Counted from the first letter of the stretch, positions 25,864-35,074 are shown. The stretch is 64,000 bases of DNA from Nitrosarchaeum koreense MY1 (GCF_000220175.1 NZ_AFPU01000001.1:186001-250000); one strand, 5' to 3'. Notes: generated by a model from the letters alone, not told the origin. A program made the numbers and translations.

Positions 25864-26361
25864 ATGCAAGTAATTCTCAGGCAATTAGGCGATTGTAACA
25901 TCCGGAGAGCAGATCCCAGCGATCTTATTCCAGTCATGGAAATAAATCTGAAGACCCTTCCTGAACACTATTCTGATTATTTCTATGAAAGCTTGTTAGC
26001 TGAAATACCAGAGGCATTTATTGTTGCAGAAATTGGAGGAAAACATGTTGGATACATAATGTGTAAAACTGAATATGGATTTTCAAATTTTAAAAAATTA
26101 GGATTCGTAAAAAAAGGTCATATGGTCTCAGTTGCAGTTCTTGATGAATATAGAAAAAAAGGAATAGGAAAAGCATTAGTTGAAGAATCTGTAAATGGTG
26201 TTAAACTCAAAAAATGCGATGAGTTCTATCTTGAAGTAAGATGCAGTAATAATGATGCTGTTAGATTATATGAAAAATTAGGATTTATTATTAGACAAAA
26301 ACTTAATGCGTATTATCGCGATGGTGAAGATGCTTATCTAATGGCAATTGAATTAGATTAG
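25864..26361 (+). CDS. rimI: GNAT N-acetyltransferase, RimI/Ard1-like
   Basis: Transfers acetyl from acetyl-CoA to protein N-termini. The GNAT core is clear: strand 4 VSVAVLDEYRKKGIGKALVEE with the acetyl-CoA loop RKKGIGKA, then LEVRCSNNDAVRLYEKLGF, the hallmark of the RimI/Ard1 branch, and the C-terminal YYRDGEDAYLM. ATG at 25864 is chosen because a TATA-like TTAAATATT lies about 28 nt upstream, and an earlier in-frame TTG adds only seven atypical residues. Archaeal Ard1 acetylates Ser/Ala/Thr/Met-starting proteins, including Alba. Confidence 0.9.
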   Translation: MQVILRQLGDCNIRRADPSDLIPVMEINLKTLPEHYSDYFYESLLAEIPEAFIVAEIGGKHVGYIMCKTEYGFSNFKKLGFVKKGHMVSVAVLDEYRKKGIGKALVEESVNGVKLKKCDEFYLEVRCSNNDAVRLYEKLGFIIRQKLNAYYRDGEDAYLMAIELD

Positions 26362-26369
26362 TTCAAACC

Positions 26370-26378
26370 AATAAATAA
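26370..26378 (+). promoter_or_regulatory. TATA-like box for the 72-aa membrane protein
   Basis: AATAAATAA lies 26 nt before the ATG at 26400, showing that this gene has its own promoter. Confidence 0.5.
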
Positions 26379-26399
26379 CTCACAACAAACTTCAATTTA

Positions 26400-26618
26400 A
26401 TGGATAAGCGTAAAGGCATGGGTGTCACAATTTTTGTATTGTGTATTACAGCATTTTTTCTTTATGCATATTTATTGATGTTATCTGAATGGAGTCCAAT
26501 TGTTTTACAACTATCAATTTTGATGATTGCAGGTGGAATTCTCGGTGTTGTGGCATGGATTGGTTATGTTATGGCAACAACCAAACCCTCATCTGCATCA
26601 ATCTCATCTGATGATTAA
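26400..26618 (+). CDS. Small membrane protein of unknown function
   Basis: A 72-residue protein with two transmembrane helices (about residues 8-28 and 35-60), a basic N-terminus (MDKRKGMG) that should stay inside, and a Ser/Asp-rich tail. The well-placed TATA-like element and ATG make it a likely real gene. I do not recognise a family. It is convergent with, and abuts, the trm5 gene. Confidence 0.7.
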   Translation: MDKRKGMGVTIFVLCITAFFLYAYLLMLSEWSPIVLQLSILMIAGGILGVVAWIGYVMATTKPSSASISSDD

Positions 26619-27455
26619 TTATTTTGAAATTTTTATATCTACAACAGTTTGATAATATCTTGGACCAACAGCTCTTACAATTTTTGATCCTAAAATTTCT
26701 GATTTGACAGGTGAGATCTGCAAATAATGTTCTTCAGAAAGTTTCCCTGCATCTGATTTTTTATCTGCATGGATATGTGAATAATAGTGAATAATCCCAC
26801 CATTTTTAGTTGCATTGATGGCAGATTCTAAAAATTCATCTGATCTTTCTGGTAGTAGCATTAAAGTTCTATCTGATTTATTTTGTAGTTGTTCTTGAAT
26901 TATCTGTAATGCATCTCCATTAATTGAGACTATATTCCCTACAAGTTTATTTGATTTGATATTTTTTTCACAAAGTTTTGCTGCGATTGGATTGATGTCT
27001 ATGCTATACACTGTGCATTTCTTTTTTTTTGCAATCATGACTGAGAACATGCCTACTCCCGCAAACATATTGACTATGGTTTCTCCATTTTGAACTAAAT
27101 TGGATATTCTCTCCCTTTCTGTAGATAATCTAGGAGAAAAAAATGCATTTTCAACATCTACTATAAATTTACAGCCAAATTCCTTGTATTCTGTTTCTGT
27201 TTTGTTATCGCCTGCTAAAATTTCTAAATTTCTTGTGCGAAAATCTCCTTCTACGGCAGATGCTTGATAAAAAACACTTTTTGCAATTTTTACTTGTTTT
27301 AACAGTGTTTCGCCAATAATTTTTTTCTTTGAAAGTAATGAATCTGGAATCCTTACAATGATTATATCGCCGATCTGATCAAAAGATGAGATAAGTTCTT
27401 GACTTTCTTGCTCGCTGAGTATGCTTTCCAATGCCTTTTTTAGCATTCGAGTCAT
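26619..27455 (-). CDS. trm5: tRNA (guanine37-N1)-methyltransferase, Trm5 family
   Basis: Methylates G37 next to the anticodon using S-adenosylmethionine; archaeal relatives also act in wyosine synthesis. The family motif FSPRLSTERERI is at about residues 106-117, followed by the SAM site NMFAGVGMFSV. The catalytic NLPE-like position reads LLPER. Length (278 aa) is short; the N-terminal D1 domain found in full-length Trm5 is reduced. Its ATG overlaps the stop of the ABCE1 gene, so the two translation-related genes form an operon. Confidence 0.88.
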   Translation of the reverse strand: MTRMLKKALESILSEQESQELISSFDQIGDIIIVRIPDSLLSKKKIIGETLLKQVKIAKSVFYQASAVEGDFRTRNLEILAGDNKTETEYKEFGCKFIVDVENAFFSPRLSTERERISNLVQNGETIVNMFAGVGMFSVMIAKKKKCTVYSIDINPIAAKLCEKNIKSNKLVGNIVSINGDALQIIQEQLQNKSDRTLMLLPERSDEFLESAINATKNGGIIHYYSHIHADKKSDAGKLSEEHYLQISPVKSEILGSKIVRAVGPRYYQTVVDIKISK

Positions 27456-29239
27456 CCTTTGTAATAGTAATTTCCAGAATCTTTTTGGTTTTTATCTAGC
27501 CTGCTTTCTAATTTGTTAACACGTGGTCTCAAACTTTTCTCATCTCTTCGGAATGACATATCCAATGATTTTAGAAATCTATTCATCGCATCTGCTTTTG
27601 GCATTGGAGGTGTCGCATGTCCAGATACTCCTGACACACCTTCAAAAATTATCATAGAGTCAGAAATCAAATCCATTAATTGTATATCGTGATCTATTAC
27701 AATTGCTGTTTTACCAAATGATCTAACAAATTTTTGTAAAAACTTTGCGATAGTTATTCTGTCTTCTACATCTAAAAATGCAGATGGTTCATCTAATGCA
27801 TAAAGATCTACTTTTTGTAAAAGACATGCTGCAACTGAAATTTTTTGTAATTCTCCTCCTGATAGATTCTTTACAGATTTATTGTAAAGTTTTTTAATTT
27901 TTAGTGGTTCAAGTATTTGTTCTTCTTCTTGACTTCCTTCAATTTGGCTTCCATTTGCTTTGTCTAATAATGTTATGACTTCTACATCAATATCATTTTG
28001 AAGATATTGTGGTTTATACGCAATTTTTATTTTTTTATCTATTTCCCCAGAATCTGGTTTTTCTACTCCTGCAATCATCTTCATCAATGTTGTTTTTCCA
28101 AGCGCATTTGCCCCCATTATTCCTAATACTTCACCTTTTCTTACTCGACCAGGCTCGATTGTTACTGAAAAACTTGGATATTTTTTTTCTAGTTTTGGAT
28201 ATGCCATAATCTCACTTCCTTCCTGGAATTCATCTGTTGAAGTTGAAGACACATCAAAAGAAAATTTTTTGTCTCTAAATCTCACATTTTCAGTTGGTAG
28301 ATAACCATCAAGAAATACATTGATTCCAATTTTAGTTGATAATACGTTAGAAACAATACCATATGCTGCAGGTTCACCATAAAGCAATTCAATATAATCA
28401 CTGAGATAATCAAGTAATGTTAAATCATGTTCTACTACCATCACACTTTTTCCAATTTTAGCTAGACTGTGGATTACTCTTGCTACGCTTTTTCTTTGAA
28501 ATACATCATTATATGATGAAGGTTCATCAAAAAAATAAAACTCTGTATCTTTTGATGCAACTGCAGCTATTGATAATCTTTGAAGTTCTCCCCCGCTAAG
28601 TTCTTTCAAATTTTGCTCCATAGAATTCTCTAATCCTAATTCCTTGATTAATTCTCTAGATATTCCACGTTCATCATATTTTTCTATTAGATCTTTTCCA
28701 GTTCCGTCAAATGCTTGTGCAACATGATGCACTTGTTGTGGTTTAATTGACGCACGTATTTGTTTATTTTTAATTTTTTCAAAATGAGATTTCAATTCGG
28801 TTCCACTGTAATACTTTAAAATCTCATCCCACTCTGGAGGATTTTCATATCTTCCCAAATTTGGTTTTAAGTTTCCAGATAGAATATTTACTACAGTGCT
28901 TTTTCCCATTCCGTTTCTACCAAGTAATCCTACAACTTCTCCTTTTCTTGGAGTAGGTAATTTGTATAATCTAAATGAATTTGGACCGTATTGGTGAATT
29001 TTATCTGATGCTAATTCTGATGCTAAATTGACAATTGTAATTGCATCAAATGGACAAACTTTTACACAAATGCCACACCCATTACAAACCTCTTCATCTA
29101 TCTGGGCTTTTTTTACCTCTTCGTTTAGAATGATACAGTCAGCTCCTGACTTGTTGACAGGACAATATTTTATGCATTCTAAACCACATTTTTTTGGCTG
29201 ACAAAGATCTTTATCAAGTACTGCAACTCTATGGGTCAT
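27452..29239 (-). CDS. rli1: ABCE1/Rli1 ribosome-recycling ATPase
   Basis: Splits post-termination ribosomes. The domain order is complete in 595 aa: two N-terminal [4Fe-4S] clusters (CQPKKCGLECIKYCPV, CNGCGICVKVCPFDAI), ABC domain 1 with Walker A GRNGMGKST and signature LSGGELQRL, and ABC domain 2 with GANALGKTT and LSGGELQKI. DEPSSYNDV and DEPSAFLDV are the Walker B/D-loop segments. The hinge and the C-terminus match archaeal Rli1. It is the first gene of the rli1-trm5 pair. Confidence 0.96.
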   Translation of the reverse strand: MTHRVAVLDKDLCQPKKCGLECIKYCPVNKSGADCIILNEEVKKAQIDEEVCNGCGICVKVCPFDAITIVNLASELASDKIHQYGPNSFRLYKLPTPRKGEVVGLLGRNGMGKSTVVNILSGNLKPNLGRYENPPEWDEILKYYSGTELKSHFEKIKNKQIRASIKPQQVHHVAQAFDGTGKDLIEKYDERGISRELIKELGLENSMEQNLKELSGGELQRLSIAAVASKDTEFYFFDEPSSYNDVFQRKSVARVIHSLAKIGKSVMVVEHDLTLLDYLSDYIELLYGEPAAYGIVSNVLSTKIGINVFLDGYLPTENVRFRDKKFSFDVSSTSTDEFQEGSEIMAYPKLEKKYPSFSVTIEPGRVRKGEVLGIMGANALGKTTLMKMIAGVEKPDSGEIDKKIKIAYKPQYLQNDIDVEVITLLDKANGSQIEGSQEEEQILEPLKIKKLYNKSVKNLSGGELQKISVAACLLQKVDLYALDEPSAFLDVEDRITIAKFLQKFVRSFGKTAIVIDHDIQLMDLISDSMIIFEGVSGVSGHATPPMPKADAMNRFLKSLDMSFRRDEKSLRPRVNKLESRLDKNQKDSGNYYYKG

Positions 29240-29301
29240 GTCGTAATTCTATTTTGCCTTGATTTATACCTCTTTTGAACTGTCCACTAAGAGGCGTTAC
29301 C

Positions 29302-29307
29302 TTAATA
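29302..29307 (+). promoter_or_regulatory. TATA-like box for 5S rRNA
   Basis: TTAATA is centred about 28 nt upstream of the predicted 5S start. It implies an independent promoter, since no 16S or 23S gene is in the window. Confidence 0.35.
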
Positions 29308-29332
29308 GATGAGATTCTGTAAAGATTTTTCA

Positions 29333-29448
29333 AGCCGGCCATAGCGTTAGGGTGCGACCCAATCCCATTCCGAACTTGGAAGTCAAACCTAACGTCGCTG
29401 TTGTGCTACTAAGATGCGAGAGCTCTTGGGAAGCAACAGTGCTGGCAT
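29333..29448 (+). rRNA. rrf: 5S ribosomal RNA
   Basis: The terminal helix GCCGGC/GCTGGC closes a roughly 116-nt sequence with the universal 5S core: ATCCCATTCCGAACTTGGAAG (loop B and helix III) and GCGAGAGCTCTTGGGAA (loop E region). It stands alone, unlinked to 16S/23S genes, as is usual in Nitrososphaerota. Ends are approximate to a few bases. Confidence 0.93.
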
Positions 29449-29501
29449 CTTCTTTCAATCAATCTTTTAATATGGAATTTATGATTTGCATAATGATTTC
29501 A

Positions 29502-29630
29502 ATGCCTAACTGTGTTGTTTGTGGACAATCCTTTTTAGATGATATACGTTTTCTAAATCATATGATGGATAAACATGGTTTTCGAAATCCTAACACCGAT
29601 AAACCAGATAGGAATAGTCGTGGATACTAA
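29502..29630 (+). CDS. C2H2 zinc-finger mini-protein
   Basis: A 42-residue protein starting MPNCVVCGQSF, with CxxC at residues 4-7 and HMMDKH at about residues 20-25, giving a classical C2H2 finger followed by a polar tail. The frame is open much further upstream but that part lies inside the 5S gene. ATG at 29502 is chosen because a TTTTAATAT element sits about 30 nt before it. Single-finger proteins of this size occur in archaea; the function is unknown. Confidence 0.6.
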   Translation: MPNCVVCGQSFLDDIRFLNHMMDKHGFRNPNTDKPDRNSRGY

Positions 29631-29727
29631 TTTTATATTTTTCTAAAATCTTATAGTTATGTCTGATCATTTAGAAACTGCAAAAATTGTTTTAGACTTA
29701 CAGTTAAACCCCTAAATTATTTTTGAA

Positions 29728-31200
29728 TTAATTCTGTAAATAATCCAAAATCAATCTTACTCCAAAACCTGTAGCTCCTTTTGGATTGTAAGGTTTTTCC
29801 TTTGTTGCTATTTGTGTCCAGGCAACTCCTGCAATATCAATGTGAATCCAAGGGGTTTTTTCAATAGCATTTCTTAAAAATGCTGCAGCGGTAATCGTAC
29901 CTGCCGCTCTTCCAATTCCAACATTTTTCATATCAGCAACTTCGGATTTTATCATATCCATATAATCATCATTTAATGGAAGATTCCAAATCTCTTCCGT
30001 TGTTCTTTTTGAAGACTCCATAATCATATCTGTTAATTTTTTATTATTTGAAACCATACCTGCAATGTTTGTTCCTAAAGCAATTATACAGGCTCCAGTT
30101 AATGTTGCAAAATCAATAATTGCCTTTGGCGAATATTGTTTTTCACCATATGATAACGCATCAGCTAAAATGATTCTACCTTCCGCATCTGTATTCAAAA
30201 TCTCTGCTGTTTTTCCGTTGTATAATTTTATGATGTCTCCTGGTCTATATGCTTCGCCACCTGGCATATTTTCAACAGATGGAATAATCCCTACTAAGTT
30301 AATTGGTAATTTTAATTCTGAAACCGCTTTCATAATTCCAATAACTGTGCATCCTCCACATTTATCGAATTTCATTTCATCCATTTTTTCACCTGGTTTT
30401 AATGAAATTCCACCAGTGTCAAATGTTACAGCTTTTCCAACTAGCACAATTGGTTTTTCGTTTTTAGGGCCACGAAAATGTTCTAAAATAATTAATTTTG
30501 GTTCGTTTTTACTGCCTTGTCCTACGGCAAAAATTCCACCAAATCCTCTTTTTTTGAGTTCTACTTTGGATATTATGTTACATTTCATATTGTTCTTTTT
30601 TGCTATAATTCTTGAAAAATTTGCTAATGTTGTTGGTGTGCATTCATTGGGTGGTAAATTTGCAATACTTTTTGTGTAAATAACGCCGTCTGAAATAATT
30701 TCTGCAGTTTTTATTGAACTTGAGATCTTCTCTGATTTAGAAATTAATATTGTAAGATTAGGATCGGCATTTTCTTTTTTTGATTTATATTTTTCAAATT
30801 TATAAAGAGACATCTTGCATCCCTCTACTATTTGAGATACTGATGAAAGAGGTTCGATTAGAGAACTTGGTGGTGCTATTATGGTAAATTCCTTCAGTTT
30901 CAATTCTTTAGCTTTTTGAGCAATTTTGCCTGAAACAAACCTGATTGTATCGTTTGTAAAGTCTTCTTTTTTACCTAATCCTGCTAAGAGAATCCTTTGA
31001 GTTAATTTTTCATTAGTTGGAATTACTGCTATTTTACCAAATATCCCACCCATGTCCTTTATTGATTGCTCTACTGATGAGGTGATTTTTGAATTAAAAT
31101 TTTGTAATCCTAATATTTTATCCGAATTTTCTAATACATATCCGCAAAGCATGGCAGTTTTCTTTTTAGAATTGCTTGGGTTTTCTAATCGAATCTTCAT
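29728..31200 (-). CDS. pepA: Leucyl aminopeptidase (M17 family)
   Basis: A cytosolic two-metal exopeptidase removing N-terminal residues from peptides. The signature NTDAEGRIILADALSYG is at about residues 334-350, with earlier metal and catalytic residues in VGKAVTFDTGGISLKPG and MKFDKCGG. The N-terminal macro-like domain is also present. Length (490 aa) is standard. It stands alone on the minus strand. Confidence 0.94.
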   Translation of the reverse strand: MKIRLENPSNSKKKTAMLCGYVLENSDKILGLQNFNSKITSSVEQSIKDMGGIFGKIAVIPTNEKLTQRILLAGLGKKEDFTNDTIRFVSGKIAQKAKELKLKEFTIIAPPSSLIEPLSSVSQIVEGCKMSLYKFEKYKSKKENADPNLTILISKSEKISSSIKTAEIISDGVIYTKSIANLPPNECTPTTLANFSRIIAKKNNMKCNIISKVELKKRGFGGIFAVGQGSKNEPKLIILEHFRGPKNEKPIVLVGKAVTFDTGGISLKPGEKMDEMKFDKCGGCTVIGIMKAVSELKLPINLVGIIPSVENMPGGEAYRPGDIIKLYNGKTAEILNTDAEGRIILADALSYGEKQYSPKAIIDFATLTGACIIALGTNIAGMVSNNKKLTDMIMESSKRTTEEIWNLPLNDDYMDMIKSEVADMKNVGIGRAAGTITAAAFLRNAIEKTPWIHIDIAGVAWTQIATKEKPYNPKGATGFGVRLILDYLQN

Positions 31201-31235
31201 TATGCTGATTGGTTTTGATGTATTATTTAGATTTA

Positions 31236-31619
31236 CTAGAGATCTATTTTTTTACTATTTGAAAATAAACTTGCCGATCTTATGAAGACGGCTTTTACAG
31301 TTTTACAGTCTTGTTCACACTGCACATCTACTTTTGTATTACTTGATTTAACATGTTTTGTTGTAATTATTGCTTTTAACAATGGTAATAGTGCTGCTCT
31401 TCCACCATATGCGGTTTTTTTATCTATTAACCAAAACATCTCTGTTGCTGATTCTCCCAATGTCTTTCTTAGTTTTATACCAAAATCTGAATAATGTCCG
31501 ATCATTGTGAAACTACCTCTTGAAAGAAATTCAATCATTTTTGCAAATTTTACACACAAATAACACTGATTATCATAAACAATTATTGGTAATTCTTCAT
31601 TGATGTCCACATTCATCAT
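31236..31619 (-). CDS. DCC-family thiol-disulfide oxidoreductase-like protein (DUF393)
   Basis: A 127-residue protein whose N-terminus IIVYDNQCYLCVKFA carries the DxxCxxC signature of the DCC family, predicted to adopt a thioredoxin-like fold. The following segment (MIEFLSRGSF... and FWLIDKKTAYGGRAALLPLL) matches the typical family layout, with the conserved aromatic-Asp/Gly pattern. Two extra cysteines lie in QCEQDC near residue 101. Role unproven; redox activity is inferred from family. It is divergent from the transketolase operon. Confidence 0.75.
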   Translation of the reverse strand: MMNVDINEELPIIVYDNQCYLCVKFAKMIEFLSRGSFTMIGHYSDFGIKLRKTLGESATEMFWLIDKKTAYGGRAALLPLLKAIITTKHVKSSNTKVDVQCEQDCKTVKAVFIRSASLFSNSKKIDL

Positions 31620-31688
31620 TGGTAATCGTCAGATTAAAATTTTGCAGAAGTAGATTTTTATTAAATTTGTAGTTATCGCAATCGAGAA

Positions 31689-33356
31689 ATGAGACTAAAT
31701 TATTATCTAATCAAAAAAAATGTTCTTCGTGCTCGTAAATTAGTAATTAAAGCATTGAACAATGCAGGTTCTGGTCATCCAGGAGGGTCTTTCTCTATGG
31801 CCGAAATCTTAGGATGTTTATTTTACAAACATTTGCAGTATGAACCAAATAATCCTCAATGGGAAGATCGGGATCGCCTGATCTTGTCTAAAGGGCATGC
31901 AGGACCTGGCTTGTTTTCAAATATGGCTGTTGCAGGGTATTTTCCAGAATCCCAACTTGAAACTTTAAGACAATTTGGAAGTAAATTACAGGGTCATCCT
32001 GATCTAAAATGTCCTGGAGTTGAATTCTGTGGTGGTTCTTTGGGAACCGGTTTGTCTTATTCTATTGGTGTTGCACTTGCTGGTAAAATTGATGGTAAAA
32101 ATCATCATGTCTATACTATAATAGGTGACGGTGAGTCAGATGAAGGTCAAATATGGGAAGCAGCAATGACAGCTGCAAAATACAAGGTAGATAATCTTAC
32201 GGCCTTTTTGGATAGAAATTTTATACAACAGGATTCATACACAGAAAAAATTATGCCATTAGATGAAAAACTAGAAGGAGATGATATCTCTGAAATGTGG
32301 AAAGATGCTTCACGATGGAAGACAGGTGATAAATGGAGATCATTTGGATGGAATGTAATTGAAATTGATGGACATAGAATTGAACAAATAGATGCAGCTA
32401 TTACTAAAGCAAATTCTACAAAAGGAATCCCATCAATAATTATCGCTAGAACAATTAAAGGAAAAGGAGTTGAACACATGGAAGATAATCCGCAATGGCA
32501 TGGAAAAGCACCTGATTCAGATGTTACACCAATAATTGATTTAGAACTTGATTCTCAGTTTATGATTGCCCCATCAATCATTGCTGGTGATATGAATAAT
32601 CTTGAAAATGAGATTAAGCGATGTATATCTGGTAGAGCCGACTTTATTCATCTTGATGTTATGGATGGCCAATTTGTTCCAACCAAAACTTTCGATCATA
32701 CAAAAATCAAAGAATTACGATCATTAACAGTGCTCCCATTTGATACTCATCTGATGATCAATGAACCTGTAAAACATGTCAAAGATTATGTTGAAGCTGG
32801 AAGTGATATAATTACTGTACATGCTGAAGTTTGTGATGAAACAAGTTTTGGTGAAATACATGATTATCTAAAACAAAATAAAGTTGGTGTGGGTCTTGCA
32901 ATTAATCCAAATACTGACCTTCCTGAATGGTCTTACAAATTCATTGCCTCTCTTGATCAATTAATTGTAATGTCTGTTGTACCTGGAAAATCTGGTCAAA
33001 AATACATTGAAGAAACCCATGAAAAAATGACTAGATTGAAAGCTATTCTAAATGTGCACAAGTTTTCTGGTTATATTGAGGCTGACGGTGGTGTAACTTT
33101 TGATAATATTGGTTCTTGTTTTGCAGATGGCGCTCGAGTTTTTGTGGGTGGTAGTGCAATTATTGGAAAACAAGATGTACGTGGTGCTATTAGAGATTTT
33201 AGAAATCAGGTTCTTAAAACTAGACGAAAATTATTACTTGATAAAGCAAATGAATTAGGAGGTTCTGAACTCGTTAAAAAATGGATTGGACTACATGTTG
33301 TTGGAGAAAAGCAAGAACAGATTAAACAAATAGCAAAAGAGGCAAGTTATCTTTGA
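31689..33356 (+). CDS. Fusion: transketolase N-terminal half plus ribulose-phosphate 3-epimerase
   Basis: Residues 1-285 are the thiamine-diphosphate-binding half of transketolase: GSGHPGGSFS (27-36), SKGHAGPGL, and the ThDP motif GDGESDEGQIWEAAM (146-160) ending at DRNFIQQ. Residues 292-510 are a complete ribulose-5-phosphate 3-epimerase barrel: MIAPSIIAGD, HLDVMDGQFVP, FDTHLMI, SVVPGKSGQ, EADGGV and FVGGSAI. A 45-residue helical tail follows. The TTGA overlap with the next gene, which encodes the other transketolase half, indicates an operon. The frame is continuous, so this is a real fusion, joining two consecutive steps of the pentose-phosphate pathway in one chain. Confidence 0.9.
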   Translation: MRLNYYLIKKNVLRARKLVIKALNNAGSGHPGGSFSMAEILGCLFYKHLQYEPNNPQWEDRDRLILSKGHAGPGLFSNMAVAGYFPESQLETLRQFGSKLQGHPDLKCPGVEFCGGSLGTGLSYSIGVALAGKIDGKNHHVYTIIGDGESDEGQIWEAAMTAAKYKVDNLTAFLDRNFIQQDSYTEKIMPLDEKLEGDDISEMWKDASRWKTGDKWRSFGWNVIEIDGHRIEQIDAAITKANSTKGIPSIIIARTIKGKGVEHMEDNPQWHGKAPDSDVTPIIDLELDSQFMIAPSIIAGDMNNLENEIKRCISGRADFIHLDVMDGQFVPTKTFDHTKIKELRSLTVLPFDTHLMINEPVKHVKDYVEAGSDIITVHAEVCDETSFGEIHDYLKQNKVGVGLAINPNTDLPEWSYKFIASLDQLIVMSVVPGKSGQKYIEETHEKMTRLKAILNVHKFSGYIEADGGVTFDNIGSCFADGARVFVGGSAIIGKQDVRGAIRDFRNQVLKTRRKLLLDKANELGGSELVKKWIGLHVVGEKQEQIKQIAKEASYL

Positions 33357-34327
33357 ATCCACCTACTATGACTGACATGCGTTCAGAGTATTCAAAAATA
33401 CTAATTGAACTAGGAAAAGAAAATTCAAACATAGTAGTTTTGGGTGCAGACACAACTGATTCACTCAAAACTTCTGGTTTTGGAAAAGCATTTCCAAATA
33501 GATTCTTTAATGTAGGTATTGCAGAAGCTAATCTAGTTTCAATGTCTGCAGGACTTGCAGCTTCTGGAAAAATATCCTTTGCTAGCACTTATGCTATATT
33601 TTTGCCTGGTCGCGCAGTTGATCAAATAAGAAATGGAATAGCATATCCTTCTCCTGGAAATAAAAAAGGTCTTAATGTAAAATTAGTAGTTTCTCATGGT
33701 GGTCTATCAGTTGGACCAGATGGCGGTTCACATCAACAAATTGAAGATATTGCAATAATGAGAGTGATTCCAAATTTCCGAGTTTTTATCCCTGCCGATA
33801 CAATTGCAGTTTCAAAATTAACTAGATTAATGGCAAATGAATACGGTCCATTTTACATGAGAATGGCAAGATCAAACACACCAGTAGTTCATTCTGAATC
33901 CCAAGATTTCCAAATTGGTAAAGGAATTACAATTCATGATGGTTCTGATTGTACTATTGCTGCATGTGGAATTACTGTAAGAATGGCACTTGAAGCAGCT
34001 GAATCTTTACAACATGAGGGAATATCTTGTAGAGTGTTGGACATGTTTTCTATAAAGCCAATTGATGGCGATATATTAGAAAAAGCAGCCAGAGAAACCG
34101 GATGCATAGTTACATGTGAAGAACATAATATTTTAGGAGGTATGGGCTCTGCAGTTGCAGAATCTGTTTCTGAAAGATATCCTGTCCCAATTAAAAGAAT
34201 TGGCGCTCAAGATATGTTTGGCGAATCTGCACGAGATAACGAAATTCCACTACTTTTGGAAAAACATGGAATAACATCTTTTAATATGGTCAAACAAGTA
34301 AAAGAAATAAGGAGTAGAAAATTATGA
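33353..34327 (+). CDS. Transketolase C-terminal subunit
   Basis: The pyrimidine-binding and C-terminal domains of a split transketolase, which pair with the N-terminal half encoded upstream to form the ThDP active site. It shows VLGADTTDSLKTSGF, FFNVGIAEANLVSMSAGLA with the catalytic glutamate, and FYMRMARSNTPV. Length (324 aa) matches archaeal split enzymes. The TTG at 33353 overlaps the preceding stop; ATG at 33368 (MTDMRSEYS) is an alternative. It overlaps the transaldolase gene by ATGA. Confidence 0.92.
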   Translation: MNPPTMTDMRSEYSKILIELGKENSNIVVLGADTTDSLKTSGFGKAFPNRFFNVGIAEANLVSMSAGLAASGKISFASTYAIFLPGRAVDQIRNGIAYPSPGNKKGLNVKLVVSHGGLSVGPDGGSHQQIEDIAIMRVIPNFRVFIPADTIAVSKLTRLMANEYGPFYMRMARSNTPVVHSESQDFQIGKGITIHDGSDCTIAACGITVRMALEAAESLQHEGISCRVLDMFSIKPIDGDILEKAARETGCIVTCEEHNILGGMGSAVAESVSERYPVPIKRIGAQDMFGESARDNEIPLLLEKHGITSFNMVKQVKEIRSRKL

Positions 34328-34995
34328 AAATTTTTCTTGATAGTGCAAATTTAGAATCCATAAGAAAATTCAATGATATGGGTTTGTTGGATGGAATTAC
34401 CACAAATCCATCTCTCCTGTCAAAAGAAGGTGGTAATCCAAAAGACGTTATGCAAGAAATCACCAAAATTATCAAAGGCGACGTTAGCCTGGAAGTTGTA
34501 AGTACTGAATATTCTGAAATGATTGAAGAAGGAAAACGATTACGTCAATACGGTAAAAATGTTGTTGTTAAAGTCCCAATGACTTCTGATGGTTTGAAGG
34601 CCTGCAAATCTCTTTCATCTGAAGGAATTCCTGTAAATGTTACTTTAGTTTTTTCTCCAAACCAAGCATTACTGGCTGCAAAATCAGGAGCAAAATATGT
34701 TAGCCCATTTATCGGCCGATTGGATGATGTTGGTCAGGATGGAATGAAATTGATTGAAGACATTAAAGAAATATTTGATAATTATAAGGATGATTTTAAA
34801 ACACAGATTCTTGTTGCAAGTATTCGTCATCCGTTACATGTTATTGATGCCGCAAAAATTGGAGCACACGTTGTAACTTTACCTCCAAATGTTCTAGATA
34901 AAATGCTCCAACACCCATTAACAACTATCGGGCTGGAAAATTTTCTATCTGATTGGAAAAAACTAAAAGATGGAAATTCTGACATTAAAATTTAA
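34324..34995 (+). CDS. tal: Transaldolase / fructose-6-phosphate aldolase family
   Basis: A small (223 aa) class I aldolase of the TalC/FSA type. The Schiff-base lysine lies in VVVKVPMTSDGL (Lys80), with the family motifs FLDSANLESI, DGITTNPSLL and SPFIGRLDD. It is the last gene of an operon that supplies transketolase, epimerase and transaldolase, i.e. most of the non-oxidative pentose-phosphate interconversions needed to make ribose without an oxidative branch. The ATGA overlap with the preceding gene shows coupling. Confidence 0.92.
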   Translation: MKIFLDSANLESIRKFNDMGLLDGITTNPSLLSKEGGNPKDVMQEITKIIKGDVSLEVVSTEYSEMIEEGKRLRQYGKNVVVKVPMTSDGLKACKSLSSEGIPVNVTLVFSPNQALLAAKSGAKYVSPFIGRLDDVGQDGMKLIEDIKEIFDNYKDDFKTQILVASIRHPLHVIDAAKIGAHVVTLPPNVLDKMLQHPLTTIGLENFLSDWKKLKDGNSDIKI

Positions 34996-35042
34996 AATTT
35001 ACATATCCAAAATTATATGTACAATTATCTGATATAATGAGC

Positions 35043-35053
35043 TTAAATAAATA
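35043..35053 (+). promoter_or_regulatory. TATA-like box for the TGRGTG-repeat protein
   Basis: TTAAATAAATA is centred about 27 nt before the ATG at 35075, giving a leaderless independent transcript. Confidence 0.5.
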
Positions 35054-35074
35054 TAAGATAACTTACCTAACCTT

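Noticed and set aside
29352-29501. Upstream extension of the zinc-finger frame into 5S rRNA
   Set aside because: The region is structural RNA; the later ATG at 29502 has its own TATA-like box.
29659-29715. 18-codon frame (MSDHLETAKIV...)
   Set aside because: Too short, without a convincing promoter or motif; could be a remnant but cannot be supported.
32147-32479. Minus-strand 110-codon frame
   Set aside because: Antisense to the transketolase domain, with no recognisable motif.
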